From Xestospongia muta (taxonomy: Eukaryota > Porifera > Demospongiae > Haplosclerida > Petrosiidae): a DNA stretch of 64,000 bases. The stretch covers positions 3,782,501 to 3,846,500 of the forward strand of contig OY848928.1 in assembly GCA_963693285.1 (NCBI GenBank), written 5' to 3'. The notes under the pieces are model-generated. The model saw nothing but the letters and a program-made list of their open reading frames with translations. It ran no database searches and was not told the origin of the DNA. Positions 25,401-39,500 of this stretch are shown here, one piece after another. The position numbers and the translations under genes were made by a program. Positions within the stretch are counted from its first letter, which is position 1. Each line of letters starts with the position of its first letter.

Positions 25401-26805
25401 GATTGATGGATGGATGAATGGATTGATGGAATATGTGAATAGATGACAACTGATCAGACATAAATGTTGTAATATTATGACTTCCCTTTCTACAGTTTAA
25501 TAGGTGTAGCTAGTCAGTGCGTTCAATTCCTACGTTCTAAATTCAATTCCAAACAAGACTTATCAAAGATTCTCCTTCTCCTTAGTCATCACCTCTACCA
25601 CTACTCACAAGAGAATGGCTCACTTGATCTCAGTCCAAGTAATGCATTAGTGCAAGCACAAGAAGCAGCACAGGAGGCACTAGGTAATAAAAGTAATACT
25701 ATAGATAGTTAACTAGCTAGTATTAACACAATATCTAATATGTCATGTATAATACAACTTAATAGCTTCATAACAATACATTATACTTACTATAATAATA
25801 CAATAAATATAATATATTAAGTAAACAATAAACAATATATTAAGTATAATCTAATACTTTAAAACAATACCTTAGACTAGTTCATTATAATGACTAATAT
25901 CAGAGAAGTAGGTACGGATTAACATAATATAACAAGTCTTATCTATTATATAATACACAACTTGTATATTGTATATTATATAGTTCTTTCTCTACAGAGC
26001 TATATTCTGAATTAGGAGATATTTATCAGGTTTTACAGGCTTATCTCCAGCTCAGTACAGTATATCAATGTCAACCATTAAAGTCTATTGAGTTCTTACT
26101 TGAAGCTATAGAGTTATGCAGTGAACACTGTGGTTCAATGAACACTATTATGTTGACACTATTACAGAGACTGGCCTATGTCTATAAGGAACTGATGTAT
26201 GATAATGACACTGGATTAAACTATTACAGGTAAGACAACCCAATAGTAGTAGTAGTACAGTGGTTTATAATAGGATAATACTGCATGCTTAGACTGGGAT
26301 TACCTAATAGTAATGAAACTAGTACTATAATATAGCTAATGGCATTTGAAGATCTTTCCCAACCATACATGTTGTTACTATAAATAGCAACGTGTCTACT
26401 GTGTTCCTATATTTAGAGCTTACATTTTGCAGGTTATATTATCTAGATAGTTATATTGTACATTTGAAAACCATGACTCTAATACATACATCACAGTACA
26501 TGTACAGTGTACTAAGGTCGATTGTATATATTCAATATAGGTGCTTGTGGGAAGACATTTTGATTCACCTACAATTATATTTATTTCCTACTAGACAATG
26601 GATGGATTTAACATCTTTCATGTATGGTAACCATCATTCTCTGACTATTGAAGCTAAAGAATTTGTACAGAATGAAACAGAGAGAGGACAAGATGAGAAC
26701 AGAGAAATTACAAGAGAAGCGGCTTTATCTTTCACTTCGAAGATGAGAGACGATGACAACAAATCAGAAAGAGAACTGACTATAGTAGCTGAAATAATGT
26801 CATGA
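19452..26805 (+). CDS. DUF4062-like / P-loop NTPase / TPR protein (TTC41/NPHP3 type)
   Basis: About 19 exons give roughly 1,460 residues. Exons include 19452-19778, a 24-nt micro-exon 19894-19917, 19973-20041, 20146-20198, 20252-20424, 20477-20604, 20661-20788, 20938-21064, 21416-22018, 22291-22395, 22441-22558, 22645-~22800, ~22860-24130, 24310-24457, 24701-24886, 25174-25319, 25496-25683, 25998-26229 and 26595-26805. The N-terminus has LRDFDKERDIISQEIIPEVE, like the DUF4062 start of NPHP3/TTC41 proteins. A Walker A motif GEEGSGKST lies at about 21470, a Walker B-like TLIIIDSID near 22000, then LPPTVKVIVSLGP. The TPR-type helical part begins LAGYFS-ERRYEELPYHL (24310 on) and ends with a YGNHHSLTIEAKEFV unit. 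A Ser-rich, poorly conserved insertion fills 22990-24100. The junction near 22800-22870 is ambiguous. Start 19452 is the first ATG; 19515 is the alternative. A role in cilia or sperm is suggested by family only. Confidence 0.82.
25325..25440. repeat. (GATG)n-type microsatellite in an intron
   Basis: Imperfect tetranucleotide array of gatg/gata/gatt units directly after the donor of exon 25174-25319 of the TPR gene. It fills most of that intron. Confidence 0.9.
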
Positions 26806-27542
26806 TTATCTTGTGAGGACCAGCTGGTATTGTAAACTCAATTTATAATCACTCACTTTATAATCAAAGATAATAGAAAATGAGCTACTAAATACTTTAT
26901 AATCAAAGATAATAATAGAAAACGAACTACTAAATTTGTCAACAGTACAATAACAACAACAAAAACTACAAAATAAAAACCAGCAATGTTTAACTTTATA
27001 ATCAAAAGATCCTAACAATTCTACTTTTACTCTATTATTCTATAAGACAGTTGTTTGTTTTAAATGCAAACAGTGATCTGCTGGGAAGATTAATAATGCA
27101 TCTACTGAAATGTTTAGAAATTGTGATAAGCATCAAAAGAATGTATAAAATCCAGCAACAACTCATGACAGAAAACATAGTGTTCCTAAAAAAAGAAAAA
27201 GGAATTTTGTACACGTTTATACAAGTAGCACATTTAGTATTAAATGTATATAATATAATAATATTATTAGAAGGTAGTGTATATTGTACACTGTATCAAC
27301 AAAGGTGTGTGCTTGTATAAACAGCAACATGATAGCAGTCAACACCTTCAGTGCACCATATAAATTAAAAGTACCACTAGTAGTGCTATCTTAAGATCAT
27401 ATTACTTAGAGGTCATCTCATGAATATATAATATGAACATGTTATTATTGACAGTGAGTGGTACTATGTAAGTGACAGTAAATGGTTATATGTATAAGTG
27501 TTGGACTTTTAGGTCACAATTATAATCTATTATTATTATAAT
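26806..27542. other. Convergent intergenic region
   Basis: It lies between the stop of the TPR gene and the stop of the phosphatase receptor. It holds a short direct repeat (ctttataatcaaagataat at about 26856 and 26896) and A/T-rich sequence. A clear last exon of the phosphatase (a QYxFCY-like helix) was looked for here on the minus strand and not found. The 89-codon open frame at 27051-27320 has no signal of being coding. Confidence 0.6.
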
Positions 27543-30500
27543 TCATGTTGTTGGACTATTACTTAATAGACTTACCACATTCTGTACTAGAGCAGGTCTA
27601 TTGAAACGAGCTCCTTTAATATACTGAAATATATCAGCTACTCCTTCAATTTTGACTCGCTCCAATGTTGAGTATATACACATGAAAGCACCAGTTCGAC
27701 CAATACCATCACTATTATAATGTAAAGAAGAGAATAATAAGAACACACATACAATAGGAAGTCTATAGTTGTGAGTATAAAACAAATCATTTGACTATGT
27801 AAATGTTTCTAGTAACCACAAAGACTATATATACAATCTTCAGTAGACAAAATATAAAGTACTTAAACTCAGTACACTTTGTATTAGTGCATTAATGATT
27901 TACTGTGTCAATGTTATATAATATAGATGTGTGTTGATGTTATAATATAGGTATTAGGTGTGTGTTGATGTAATAGATGTGTGTCAATATTATAATATAG
28001 GTGTGTGTTGATGTTATAATATAGGTATTAGGTATGTGTCAATCTTATAGGTGTGTGCTAATGTTATAATATAGGTGTGTGTTGATGTTATAATATAGGT
28101 ATTAGGTGTGTGTTGATGTAATAGATGTGTGTCAATATTATAATATAGGTGTGTGCTAATGTTATAATATAGGTGTGTGTTGATGTTATAATATAGGTAT
28201 TAGGTATGTGTCAATGTTATAGGTGTGTGTCAATATTATAATATAGGTGTGTGTTGATGTTATAATATAGGTATTGGTGTGTGTTGATGTTATAGATGTG
28301 TGTCAATATTATAATATAGATGTGTGTTGATGTTATAGATGTGTGTCAATTCCCATCATTGAGCACTTACTTGCACATAACAGTGATAGCTTTATTTCCT
28401 GTGTTCATTTGATTATGGAGTAACTGGTCTAACAGTTTGAGGAGAGGAGCTGGATCTTTTGGTGCACCACTTTCGGGCCATTCAGTATAATGATATTGTG
28501 TGACTACAAGATGATCAGCAGAACCCTTAAAAGAGAGAGAGAGAGAGAATGATCCACATAACTGAAGGTATCATCACTTACTGTGGACATATTGATGTAG
28601 GTACTTTCCTGACTCAAACGAAGCTTGCGAACTACAAAATGATCTTCCTTCTTCTCTGACATCAATTTCACAATCATTTTGCCATAACTGGCAGTCTCAT
28701 CTACTTTCTCAGGCCAGTAACGTGCACAGACATCCTATATAACATCAGATAAGACCATATAACACTACAATAGTATCTTACCTCTCCTTCCTCTTGAAGA
28801 TTACATAACATGACAATAGATCCAGACCATTGTTCCCATATCATACGCCAGAGATCTTCTATAGTATTCTCTAAAGGTGCTTGAGTAGCTAAGAATGCAC
28901 CACGATGTTTATAGCCCTAAGAACATTGATGAAAAGTAACCTTAAGGACTTAATGATAACATGTGCTAATGTATTATTGTAATGTTAAATTATAATCTTA
29001 ATACTAAAACTAGTGGTCATTTATATACTGCAATAATGTCCATACTCACATCAACATGACTTGAGTTAATGTAATCTCCAATACCACTAGTAGTTTTAAG
29101 ACGCACTCTTGTACTGTCATCTACAGTGAAAATACACACACACTCACAACACATGTATAATACACTAATACTTGTTATTTATAAAACACAGTATATAGTC
29201 AACTACATAGCCTAATATACTCAGTATAGGTAGTCAACTATATAGCCTAATATACTCAGTATAGGTAGTCAAGTATATAGCCTAATATACTCAGTGTAGG
29301 TAGTCAACTACATAGCCTAATATACTCAGTATAGGTAGTCAACTATATAGCCTAATATACTCAGTATAGGTAGTCAACTATATAGCCTAATATACTCAGT
29401 GTAGGTAGTCAACTATATAGCCTAATATACTCAGTGTAGGTAGTCAATTATATAGCCTAATATACTCAGTATAGGTAGTCAACTATATAGCCTAATATAC
29501 TCAGTATAGGTAGTCAACTACATAGCCTAATATACTCAGTATAGGTAGTCAACTACATAGCCTAATATAAGGAGTTATTGTTTATTCCACCAAATAGACA
29601 ACAGTATGCATGATATTTTATAATTTTCTATATTATTGGTGACAACGACATAATAATATGCTATAATGAGGATCCCCCTAGTTATATTAAGATAATTAGA
29701 TATTTCTTACAAGGTAAGGTGGAGATTTTGTCTTTATATCGGTTCTTGTCAGAATTAAATTTAGAGAGGGCATCAGTACATAGACCTTCAGATGGTTGTC
29801 GAGCTACTTGATAAAGAAGCTAAAATGGACAAATAATTGTTAATATCTCTTCATTCTGAGTATGACATTCAAGTATAACAAGCCACACCCCCTCTTAAAC
29901 CTTAAATCCATTGCAAAAAAAGTTGTTTTATAATTTGGATTACATTTAGACTACTAGTGTGTATGGAAGTCCAGTGGGACAGTCCAAGATCAGGGTATTT
30001 TAATACAGATCCCTACCTCCTAAACCCTAAACATTAAGCATTAAAGTATGTGACCCTGAGGTTGGGCTGTCCTACTGGGATATGTCATAAGGTCAGAGAT
30101 GCCTGAAAGTGACACTGTCCTATTGGACTTTCAAACTGTGTGTACACTACTATCATAATAGTTACTATATTTGTTTATATTGTAGTTTTCTTACTTGGAG
30201 TTGTTTTTCATAGCCAGACTCTTTACTCAAGTCATCCATTTTGAATTTAAGATTTTTAGTTGTCATAGAAGTATCACCACATGTAATATATTCTGATAGA
30301 GCATCATGAATATATACATATTGAGCCTAAAGAAAGACAGAATGTCCATTAGTAAATGTAGCATAACTTCTGACATAACCAACTCAATAGGAATCATTGT
30401 TCACAGCTTGTTATAACACAATATTGTGTAGCAGTTAACATCAATAGTTTTTAATAACTAAATCAATGCTATCATAATTACACAGTATTACTTGTTTTAC

Positions 30501-33500
30501 TGGTACCTGATGGTCCTAAATAGTTTCTATAAATTAATTTTTTTTACTCCCGTATCAATATAATACAGAACTTAATTATGTATCTTCTAGTCAATGTGGG
30601 TGGGGCTAATAATGTGCCACTCCCACTACTACTAACTTACATCTGCCTGAACCATGAGAACTCTTTTTGTTCTCATATCAGCCACAAATTCGTACACATT
30701 TAACGTCTCCTCGTTGTTGTCCAATCTCTGTAACATACTATCTAGTGTGATAAATGTTCCAGTACGACCCACACCAGCGCTACAATGAACAATCAAGGGT
30801 GGACCATCTGGTGGGTGTGTCTGTCGGACACGACGTATAAAAGCAATCATAATTGTTTTGTCAGCAGGAACACCATGATCAGGCCAGGCTAAGAAATGAT
30901 AATGTGTAACATCAAGACGACCACCACCAGTTTCTGAGGTCTATTAAGAAAAAGAACAAGTTTTAATTTAAATTTTAATTTATTTCAATAATTTATGAGA
31001 ATATTCTCCTAAGATATTCTTACACATAGACAATATTAAATTGTATGCTGACTTATTTAACTGCATATGTTCCTTATAATACATGTATATCATGTTGTAT
31101 AGTGCTACATTAGTTTATTATACTATATTAGTACATGTATATCATGTTGTATAGTGCTACATTAGTTTATTATACTATATTAGTACATGTATATCATGTT
31201 GTATAGTGCTACATTAATTTATTATACTATATTAGTACATGTATATCTTGTTGTATAGTGCTACATTAGTTTATTATACTATATTAGTACATGTATATCA
31301 TGTTGTATAGTGCTACATTAGTTTATTATACTATATTAGTACATGTATATCATGTTGTATAGTGCTACATTAGTTTATTATACTACATTAGTACATGTAT
31401 ATCATGTTGTATAGTGCTACATTAGTTTATTATACTACATTAGTACATGTATATCATGTTGTATAGTGCTACATTAGTTTATAATACTACATTAGTACAT
31501 GTATATCATGTTGTATAGTGCTACATTAGTTTATTATACTATATTAGTACATGTATATCATGTTGTATAGTGCTACATTAGTTTATTATACTATATTAGT
31601 ACATGTATATCATGTTGTATAGTGCTACATTAGTTTATTATACTATATTAGTACATGTTTATCATGTTGTGTACTTTGATGATAAGTACTTACATTAAGA
31701 AGTAAAAATTTCTTGAGTCTATAATCCACAAATTGTTGTTGTTCTACTAAAGTGACTTTAAGATTATAACCAACATCAAGTGTGTCGTTAAGAGAGCGAG
31801 GCCAATAAAATGAACACTTGTCCTAAAGAAAATAAACAGTGAACAATATCAGTATTAAATGTCTCTCTTAACTCACCACTCCTTTCTCTATACATTCAGT
31901 TAACATAACAACAGTTGGTAGTTGAAATTCCCACGTCATACGCCAAAAATCTCCTATAGTGGTAGCTAAAGGACCTACATAATAGTAAATGTATTAGATA
32001 TATATACAAGTGAATGAAATATACTTACCTTGAGCTGCAATATATGCTTTGGGTCTTTTATAACCCTGTAGATAAGAACAATGGGTTTTGACATTGTGTG
32101 TGTCCACAAGTGTGTGCATGTATGTGTGTGTGTCTCCTTACATTGATGTATGAAGCATTAATATAATCTGTGCCAGGAAGATCATCTTCTGGAGTTAATT
32201 CTACACGACTTGAGTCATCTAATAAGACAATACATGATAATAATGGGAATTAATTAATAGGGGTTAACTCACATGGGAAGATATTCTCAAATCTGTTCTT
32301 TGGTAAGTTGTGTGGCAGTTTAGAAGCCATATAAGAGCCTTGTGGTGTACGTTTGAAAGTCTAAGGACATAAAAAATAGCTATGTGTATAGCTCATTTAA
32401 ACACTTCTATTCTATGTATACTCAATATCATTATTATATCTATTGCTAACAGCTGCTATCATTACATAGCCTTAAGCCAAGAGCATTAAATTGCCCAAGT
32501 ATCGGAAAATTGAAAAAATTACTATCTCTTATCCTTTTCTTACACCATATTCTTCTTCAAAGCCCAGATCTCTGTTGGAATGTAGTTTAGCTGTGTGAGC
32601 AGCAAAATCTGCTACAGGGATTGCAATCCAATAATCAGAATTATCTAGATATTGTCAGATAATAACAAGACCAACACAATGACAATAGTTACCATCTTCG
32701 GGTGTAGTCACACCCACTAACTCTAAACCTTTGCCATCTTTATTAGCAGCATTGAGTTCTTTTAATGCAAGAGGATTAGTTTGAACAGTTAGTTCACCCT
32801 TAATATTTCTGCTTCTGTGTGTGTGTGGTGTGTGTGAGAGAGAGAAAGAGAGAGAGGAGGGACAGTAAGATCCTCAAACTAGGCCTCTATATAAATTATA
32901 TAGCTACATTACTGTCAATACTATCATATGTATTACATTTACAATTAATAATATTCCCTTCTGTTAGTGACAGTAAATATACTTAGTTATATACAATATT
33001 ATAGATATATATGAACTGACCTTATATAACATATCACGATAATAATAACAACTATTACAATAATAGCACATATAAGACCCAAAATAATAGCTATAGCAGC
33101 TATTGCACCACTTGACAGACCACCTGGAGATACATTTCAGTCATTAACTATTAAAATAGTTATTAACATTTAGTATTACCTGTAGTAGCAGTAGGTACAG
33201 GTGGAATTGTTGGAATGGTACTATTGGACTCTCCTCGTCCACCTCCAGTAGTTGCATGTACTGATATTCTATAAGCTGTGTTTGATTGTAAACCAGTAAA
33301 GACTACACTAGATTGATTAGCTGGTACTGTCATCATCCTGGGGCTAGCTTGACGTTTACGACTATTAACAGGAGTAAGAATGATGGTATAATTTTTAATA
33401 AAGCCCTTAGCAATAACAAGAGTTAATGGTTCCCACGAAACACGTATTGCTGTGTTATTAATACGAGTAGCAATGACACCTTGAACAACTGGGGGAACTG

Positions 33501-36500
33501 GAGAGAGGGAGAGAGAGAGGGAGACGGAGAGAGATAACATACAAATCACAATTCGTGATATACCTCCTTCCTCAGTAAATGCAATTTCTATTACTTCTGT
33601 TCCATTCCCAGCACTAGTAGCAGCTCTCACACTGATATTATAGGGAACATATTTAGCTAAGAGTAGAAGATAACCCAATAGTTTCTGCATTTTAACAGAC
33701 TTACTCAATCCTCTGATGATAGCATATGTAGTACCACTAACAGTACTACTGTTAGCAATAGTACCATTAGCATAGTATGTCACTATAACAATATATGAAG
33801 TAATGACACCATTAGGTGTATCTGGTTGACTCCATGAGATATTGAAGGATATATCAGAGAGAGATGAGACTCTCAGAGATACCACTTCACTAGGAACTAT
33901 ATAGTTTAATAATAATATGTTAATAATTATAACAATAGTTTATACACATACCATCTTCATCAGTTCTACCAGTAGCATTTCCATTAGGACCTGACCCAAC
34001 ACTAGTTGCAGCACTTACAAAACAGGTATAGTTAGTGTAAGCCTTAATCATTGTATTAGTAAGGGTAGTAGTAGTACTTGTAACAGTCCCACTACCTACT
34101 TCATTGCTTTCTCCCAACTCAGTACAGTTATAGGTATAACTTATAATGATACCATTTTGTAATGACATATCAGGAGGACTCCAAGATAAATTAAGTTCAT
34201 TAGGTTGACTTGATGTGACAATAATGGAGAGAGGAGGACCACTAGGAGCTGACAAACACACAATATAATCAATGATTGAATAATGACTACATACCTGCTT
34301 GTCCAGTAACATTACTCACACTAGCAGGAGGTCCTACTCCAGCAGCTGTAGCAGCAGTTACATTACATGTATATTGTCTAAATGGTTCTAGTCCAGTGAG
34401 TGTAGCATTCCTCAATGATGAACTATAACTCATCATATCACTGCTATAATAAGATATTGTAGCATTATCATCAGAACATGTGTAGTTATAGTCAATGATG
34501 ACTCCATTAGGTTGAGATGGTGGTTCCCATGAGAGATAGAGTGAACTTGAGTTGACAGGTATCAATTCAACATTAGTAGGTTTACTTGGAGCTATATAGG
34601 GAGCAGTAATAAAGTAACAGAATAAAGACAATTATTATACCTGATTCTGAAGTATTAAAACTGCTGATACTACTGTAGTTTTTACCAAAAGTATTGACAG
34701 ATTGCACTTGATAATAATACATAATATTAATACTTAGTCCTTCTATTATCACATTGTATGATACATTAGTAGCTGTTATGAACAGTACGTCGTCAATATT
34801 GTTAGTATTAACAACACTACTGGTCATGTTAAGTTCATCCATTGATAGACCAAATAATACAGTATAATTCTCTGGTGTATAAGATACTTGAGGTATAGTC
34901 CAGTAGATGGTAGCTGTAGTAGGAGTTACAATAACTTGATCAAGTATAGGTTGTACTGGAACAGCAGGACCTATAATAATTAGCATATAAAACATGTTAG
35001 TGTATTGGGTATATAACTATACCTTTAACAGTAACTGTGGCACTATCTGTAGGCATTGCTGTACCAGTAGCTCCAATAATATTAACAGTAGCATTACAAG
35101 TGTATGTATATGTACTAGCTAATAAACTATCATTTAGATTAACAGTTAAGGTACTCTCAAGTCCACTACTCATAACATTACCAACTCCATATATATCTTC
35201 TTGTGGCCATGAGAATATAACAGAGTCTGTATCATAAGTAGAAGGAGTAATACCAATTTCACAGCTAAGATTGAACATATCATAAGGTGGTGTGTTCAAA
35301 CGTATCACATTAGTTGGAGTAACTGTGGCATTTATCACTAAGGAATAAAGTGTGAATAAACTTATCAACTGACATATAACTATAACAATAGTTAGTATTA
35401 CTGTTTAAATATACTCACTGATAACATAGAGAGTTCCAGTATCATTACCAGTAGATGATGTCAGTATGTTACTATCACTATGTTGTACCATAGTCTGACA
35501 GGTATAGACTCCAGCATTGCTAGTATTGACATTAAATATAGTATATTGTACAGTGAAGACACGATTAGATCTTGATGGTATGTTCATATTACCACCAGAT
35601 GGACTGAATGTAGTATTAGCCAATGAGAGACCGCTTAGATCATTGTTACTAACATAGGTAGACACTGTGATAGTACATGTAAAAGTAGCTGTATTTCCAG
35701 CAATAACTGATATAGAATTGAGTGATACCTCTGGAACTGGAACTAAAGGGAGACAATAAATACAAAATTTAAAGTATTTAAGTGTCGAAGATGTGACATT
35801 AAGCTAAGGTAGAAATGAGACAGAGAATTAGACAAAATATCTGAAAATGGTGACAGAAATTAGTACCTAATAAAACAGGACAATTACTAAGTACCTTAGC
35901 ACAAGGCAGGCAGTGCAATAAAATCTCACCTTAAGTTTTTGTATAAAAATACATGTGTGTGTGTGTGTGGGGGGGGGGGGGAGTCAATCATGCTTAGGAA
36001 TATGATAATTGCTTTACTAGAACCTGGAACCACAGGTATGCAAAAGCATATGTTCAATAGTATCCACTGAGAATACATTTATTTGATGTTAATGATGTAA
36101 TAAACAAAAGAAGAAAGAAAAAGCAAACAAACTTAAAACAATTAAAAGAGCAGATGATGTGTATAAGACAACTAGAGCAGTGTGAACATGAATAAGATCA
36201 ATGACTAAATTAGAAGAACTTACGCTACAAAAGCTAAAGTATACCTGTATTCTAGACAGACTAAAATATCAAAGCTACATTTGTCATTTAATGTAGCCTT
36301 ATCACTGCATGAGGCAAACCCTGCATATCCACATGTTAGTAGTTTATAATTAATTAAGGTGCAGAGTGCAGATATGGTGTGCAAGTAATCAGGAAATTTG
36401 TTGAGGGTATTTAATTGTTATTTATTAAAAAATGATCTTATAACAATAATGATTACAGTCAAATCTTAATAAGAAACAATTTTATTAAAAGCCTGCCTAA

Positions 36501-39500
36501 GATGACAATTCAGTGTCTTTCAACCACTAAGTACAAGTTAATATTGAGGAGCTATACACCATATGAAAGTAAGTTGACCAAAATTTCTCAGAGTAATATA
36601 AAACAATATTAGTATGATTTATATTATCCATTATTCAGTAATAACTAAGTTCTCTTCAATCCTAGAATGGCTATGGACAAGTTCATAAAGTGTCTCTACA
36701 AGTGATGTTAAGCAACCACTTAAATTCAACCACAAGTCATGTATTACCATGTTGCAACATTGAATGTGTTCAGTTATGATTCTAGTAAGTCTAACTACTT
36801 GAATATAGTTCTTCCTTCCTTACTGCTATTATTCGCATAAAATCCATCAACAATATGAGTATCATTGACTGACATGATAACCTTGTTATTGTTTTTATTA
36901 AAATGTTGATAACAATTTTAAGCAATAAAGATGCTTCTGCTCCCAACAATCTTAGAATGTTTGTGCTACATTAAAAATACCACAAGTGTTCTACGAATTA
37001 TTGTGTCAGGCTCAAAAACCTACCATATACCTGGAAAATTTGGTTTGAATTGTATTTCACAGATTGATCTATAGCTTCGAAAACTAAAATTGTTATCAAA
37101 AATTGGCAAAATTAATTTGGTTGTGCAAGCTCTACATTGAAACATTTGACTTGCTCTTCTGTTAGTGAAGGAACAGCCCTAGGGTATCTAGACACTAATT
37201 CTTTTGAGTATATTTGAATAAAGCCACTACAAGCCAAAATTAATATTGGTAGAAATAACTTTTTTAGTGCATACATAAATATGCCAATCTCCCTAAGTTT
37301 CTGTCTACATGGTATAATATAGAAGACATTTTGCTGTTTAGTACCAACACTAGCAAAATTTAGCTACCAAAGCTAATAGAACTCACAACAGAGGCAGCCA
37401 GTAATCTTAATCCACAACATACACAAGAAGTGGTAAATATTTTCCTATTATAAAGACCTAAGTATTTACTACCTGTTCCATGCAGCCAATAGCCACACTT
37501 TTGTTGATTCTCTATACACGTTACCACATCAGACAAAATTGTCACAATAACAACGAAAAACACTAATGTTCAGAACATTTCCTGTTCCATAATATTAGAT
37601 AATCCAATAAAAATTGATGCTGAGTCACTAAAGTGGTCTGTTGAGTTTAACTATAAAGCTATGATGACATGTTATAGTCAATATAACCTACTATAGTATG
37701 AAGATGAATTGGTAAAATGTAAATACAATTATAAAAACATCTTTATAGATAAACGTAGATTCTAGCTAATATTTCTTCCTTAAAAAGAAAAAAGAACAAA
37801 AATTGACTTTTGACTGCTATATGGGGCATTATTTAGCCTTAACAAAAACATTAAATCAAATCCATTATCAACTCTTTCCAGATTATCCTATATATTAATT
37901 TATATATGATATTGTTTAGATTGTATAGCACTAATAGTATATACTCACTTATAACAGAGAGAGTTCCAGTATCATTACCAGTAGATGATGTCAGTATGTT
38001 ACTATCACTATGTTGTACCATAGTCTGACAGGTATACACTCCAGCATTACCAGTATTGACATTAGATATAGTATATTGTACAATGAAGACACGACCATTT
38101 TGTGATAGTGTGTTCATATTACCACCAGATGGACTGAATGTAGTACTAGCCAATGAGAGACCATTTAGATCATTGTCATCAACTAAGTTAGACACTGTGA
38201 TAGTACATGTAAAAGTAGCTGTATTTCCAGCAATAACTGATATAGAATTGAGTGATACATCTGGAACTGGAACTAAAGGAAGATAATAAATACACCATTT
38301 AAAGTATTTCAGTGTCTAAATACAGAAGATGTGACATTAAGCTAAGGTAGAAACAAAGAATTGGACAAAAATATCAGAAGTCATCACAAAATTTGTACCC
38401 AATTAATCAGGTTAATAATCAAGATGTAGACATGGTGTGCAAATTATCAGGAAATGTGTTGAAGGTTTTCGTTAATTATTGTTATTAAAATTGTTGAAAA
38501 TTTGTCGTAATAACAATAATGATTACAGTCAAATTTTAATAAGAAACAAATCATTAAAACTTCCTCCTAAGATAACAATTCTGTGTCATTCAATTACTAA
38601 GTACAAGCTAATATTGGGGAGCTATACACTATTTGAAAATAACCTGACCAAATTTTTTCACAGTAATATAAATAATAATAGTATGATTTATATTATCCAT
38701 TATTCAGTAATAACTGGGTTCTTTTCAATCCTAGAATTTGCTACTGACTAGTCCATAAAGGCAATACAGTGTCTCTACCAGAAAAGTTAAACAACCACTT
38801 AACTTCAACCACAAGTCATGTATTACCATATTATGGCAGTGAATATGTTTAGTTATAATTCTAGTAATTTGACTAGTAACAATATTCATTAGTTGCTATG
38901 TGCATCAGCAGTTACTACATGTTCTTTGGATTCCATCGCAATCTGGTGTCATGGATAACCTCAAAATCATAAACAAAAGTTTGCACAAACGTTCTCCAGC
39001 TTAAGCAAAAAAGTTCAGAAACTGTCAAAAATACCTTTAACAGCAAAGTAGGCTTAATTAAGAAGAGACTGCTAGTGATAAAGAGCCACAAAAGCTTTAA
39101 TATAACTCCCAATAAATTTTGCAACTATTACACCATCCCTAAGTGAGGCTGATGACATAGGTCATTATTGCATTTCCATAAACAGCAGTCATCCTCAATG
39201 TGAATGGAGTATATTTAGGAACCATTTTACTGTTTAGTTTCTCCACTAGAAACATTTTTACTACAAAGCTCACAACTAGGAGGCAACCAGAATATCTACA
39301 ACACGCATAAGCTGGTAAACAATTTGATACAGGGGCTTAACTAAAAGCAGAGATAAAGTGATGGAGTTACTAAAGTATGAGGATGTCAAATGCAACTCTT
39401 AGACTACTACATAGATAAATGTCTAGCTAGCTTTTCTAGTCTCAAAGTGAAATTTTGCTGCTATATGGGGCATTATTTAGCCTTAACAAAAACATTAGAT

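Noticed and set aside
27051..27320. 89-codon plus-strand frame in a convergent intergenic region
   Set aside because: A/T-driven composition, no domain, no promoter or splice context.
31081..31665. Regular 52-bp spacing reminiscent of a CRISPR array
   Set aside because: There are no unique spacers; the whole unit is repeated, it lies in an animal intron, and it is a minisatellite.
37360..37563. 67-codon minus-strand frame with several Cys
   Set aside because: It lies in duplicated intron sequence between Ig exons, with no Ig pattern and no matching splice phase.
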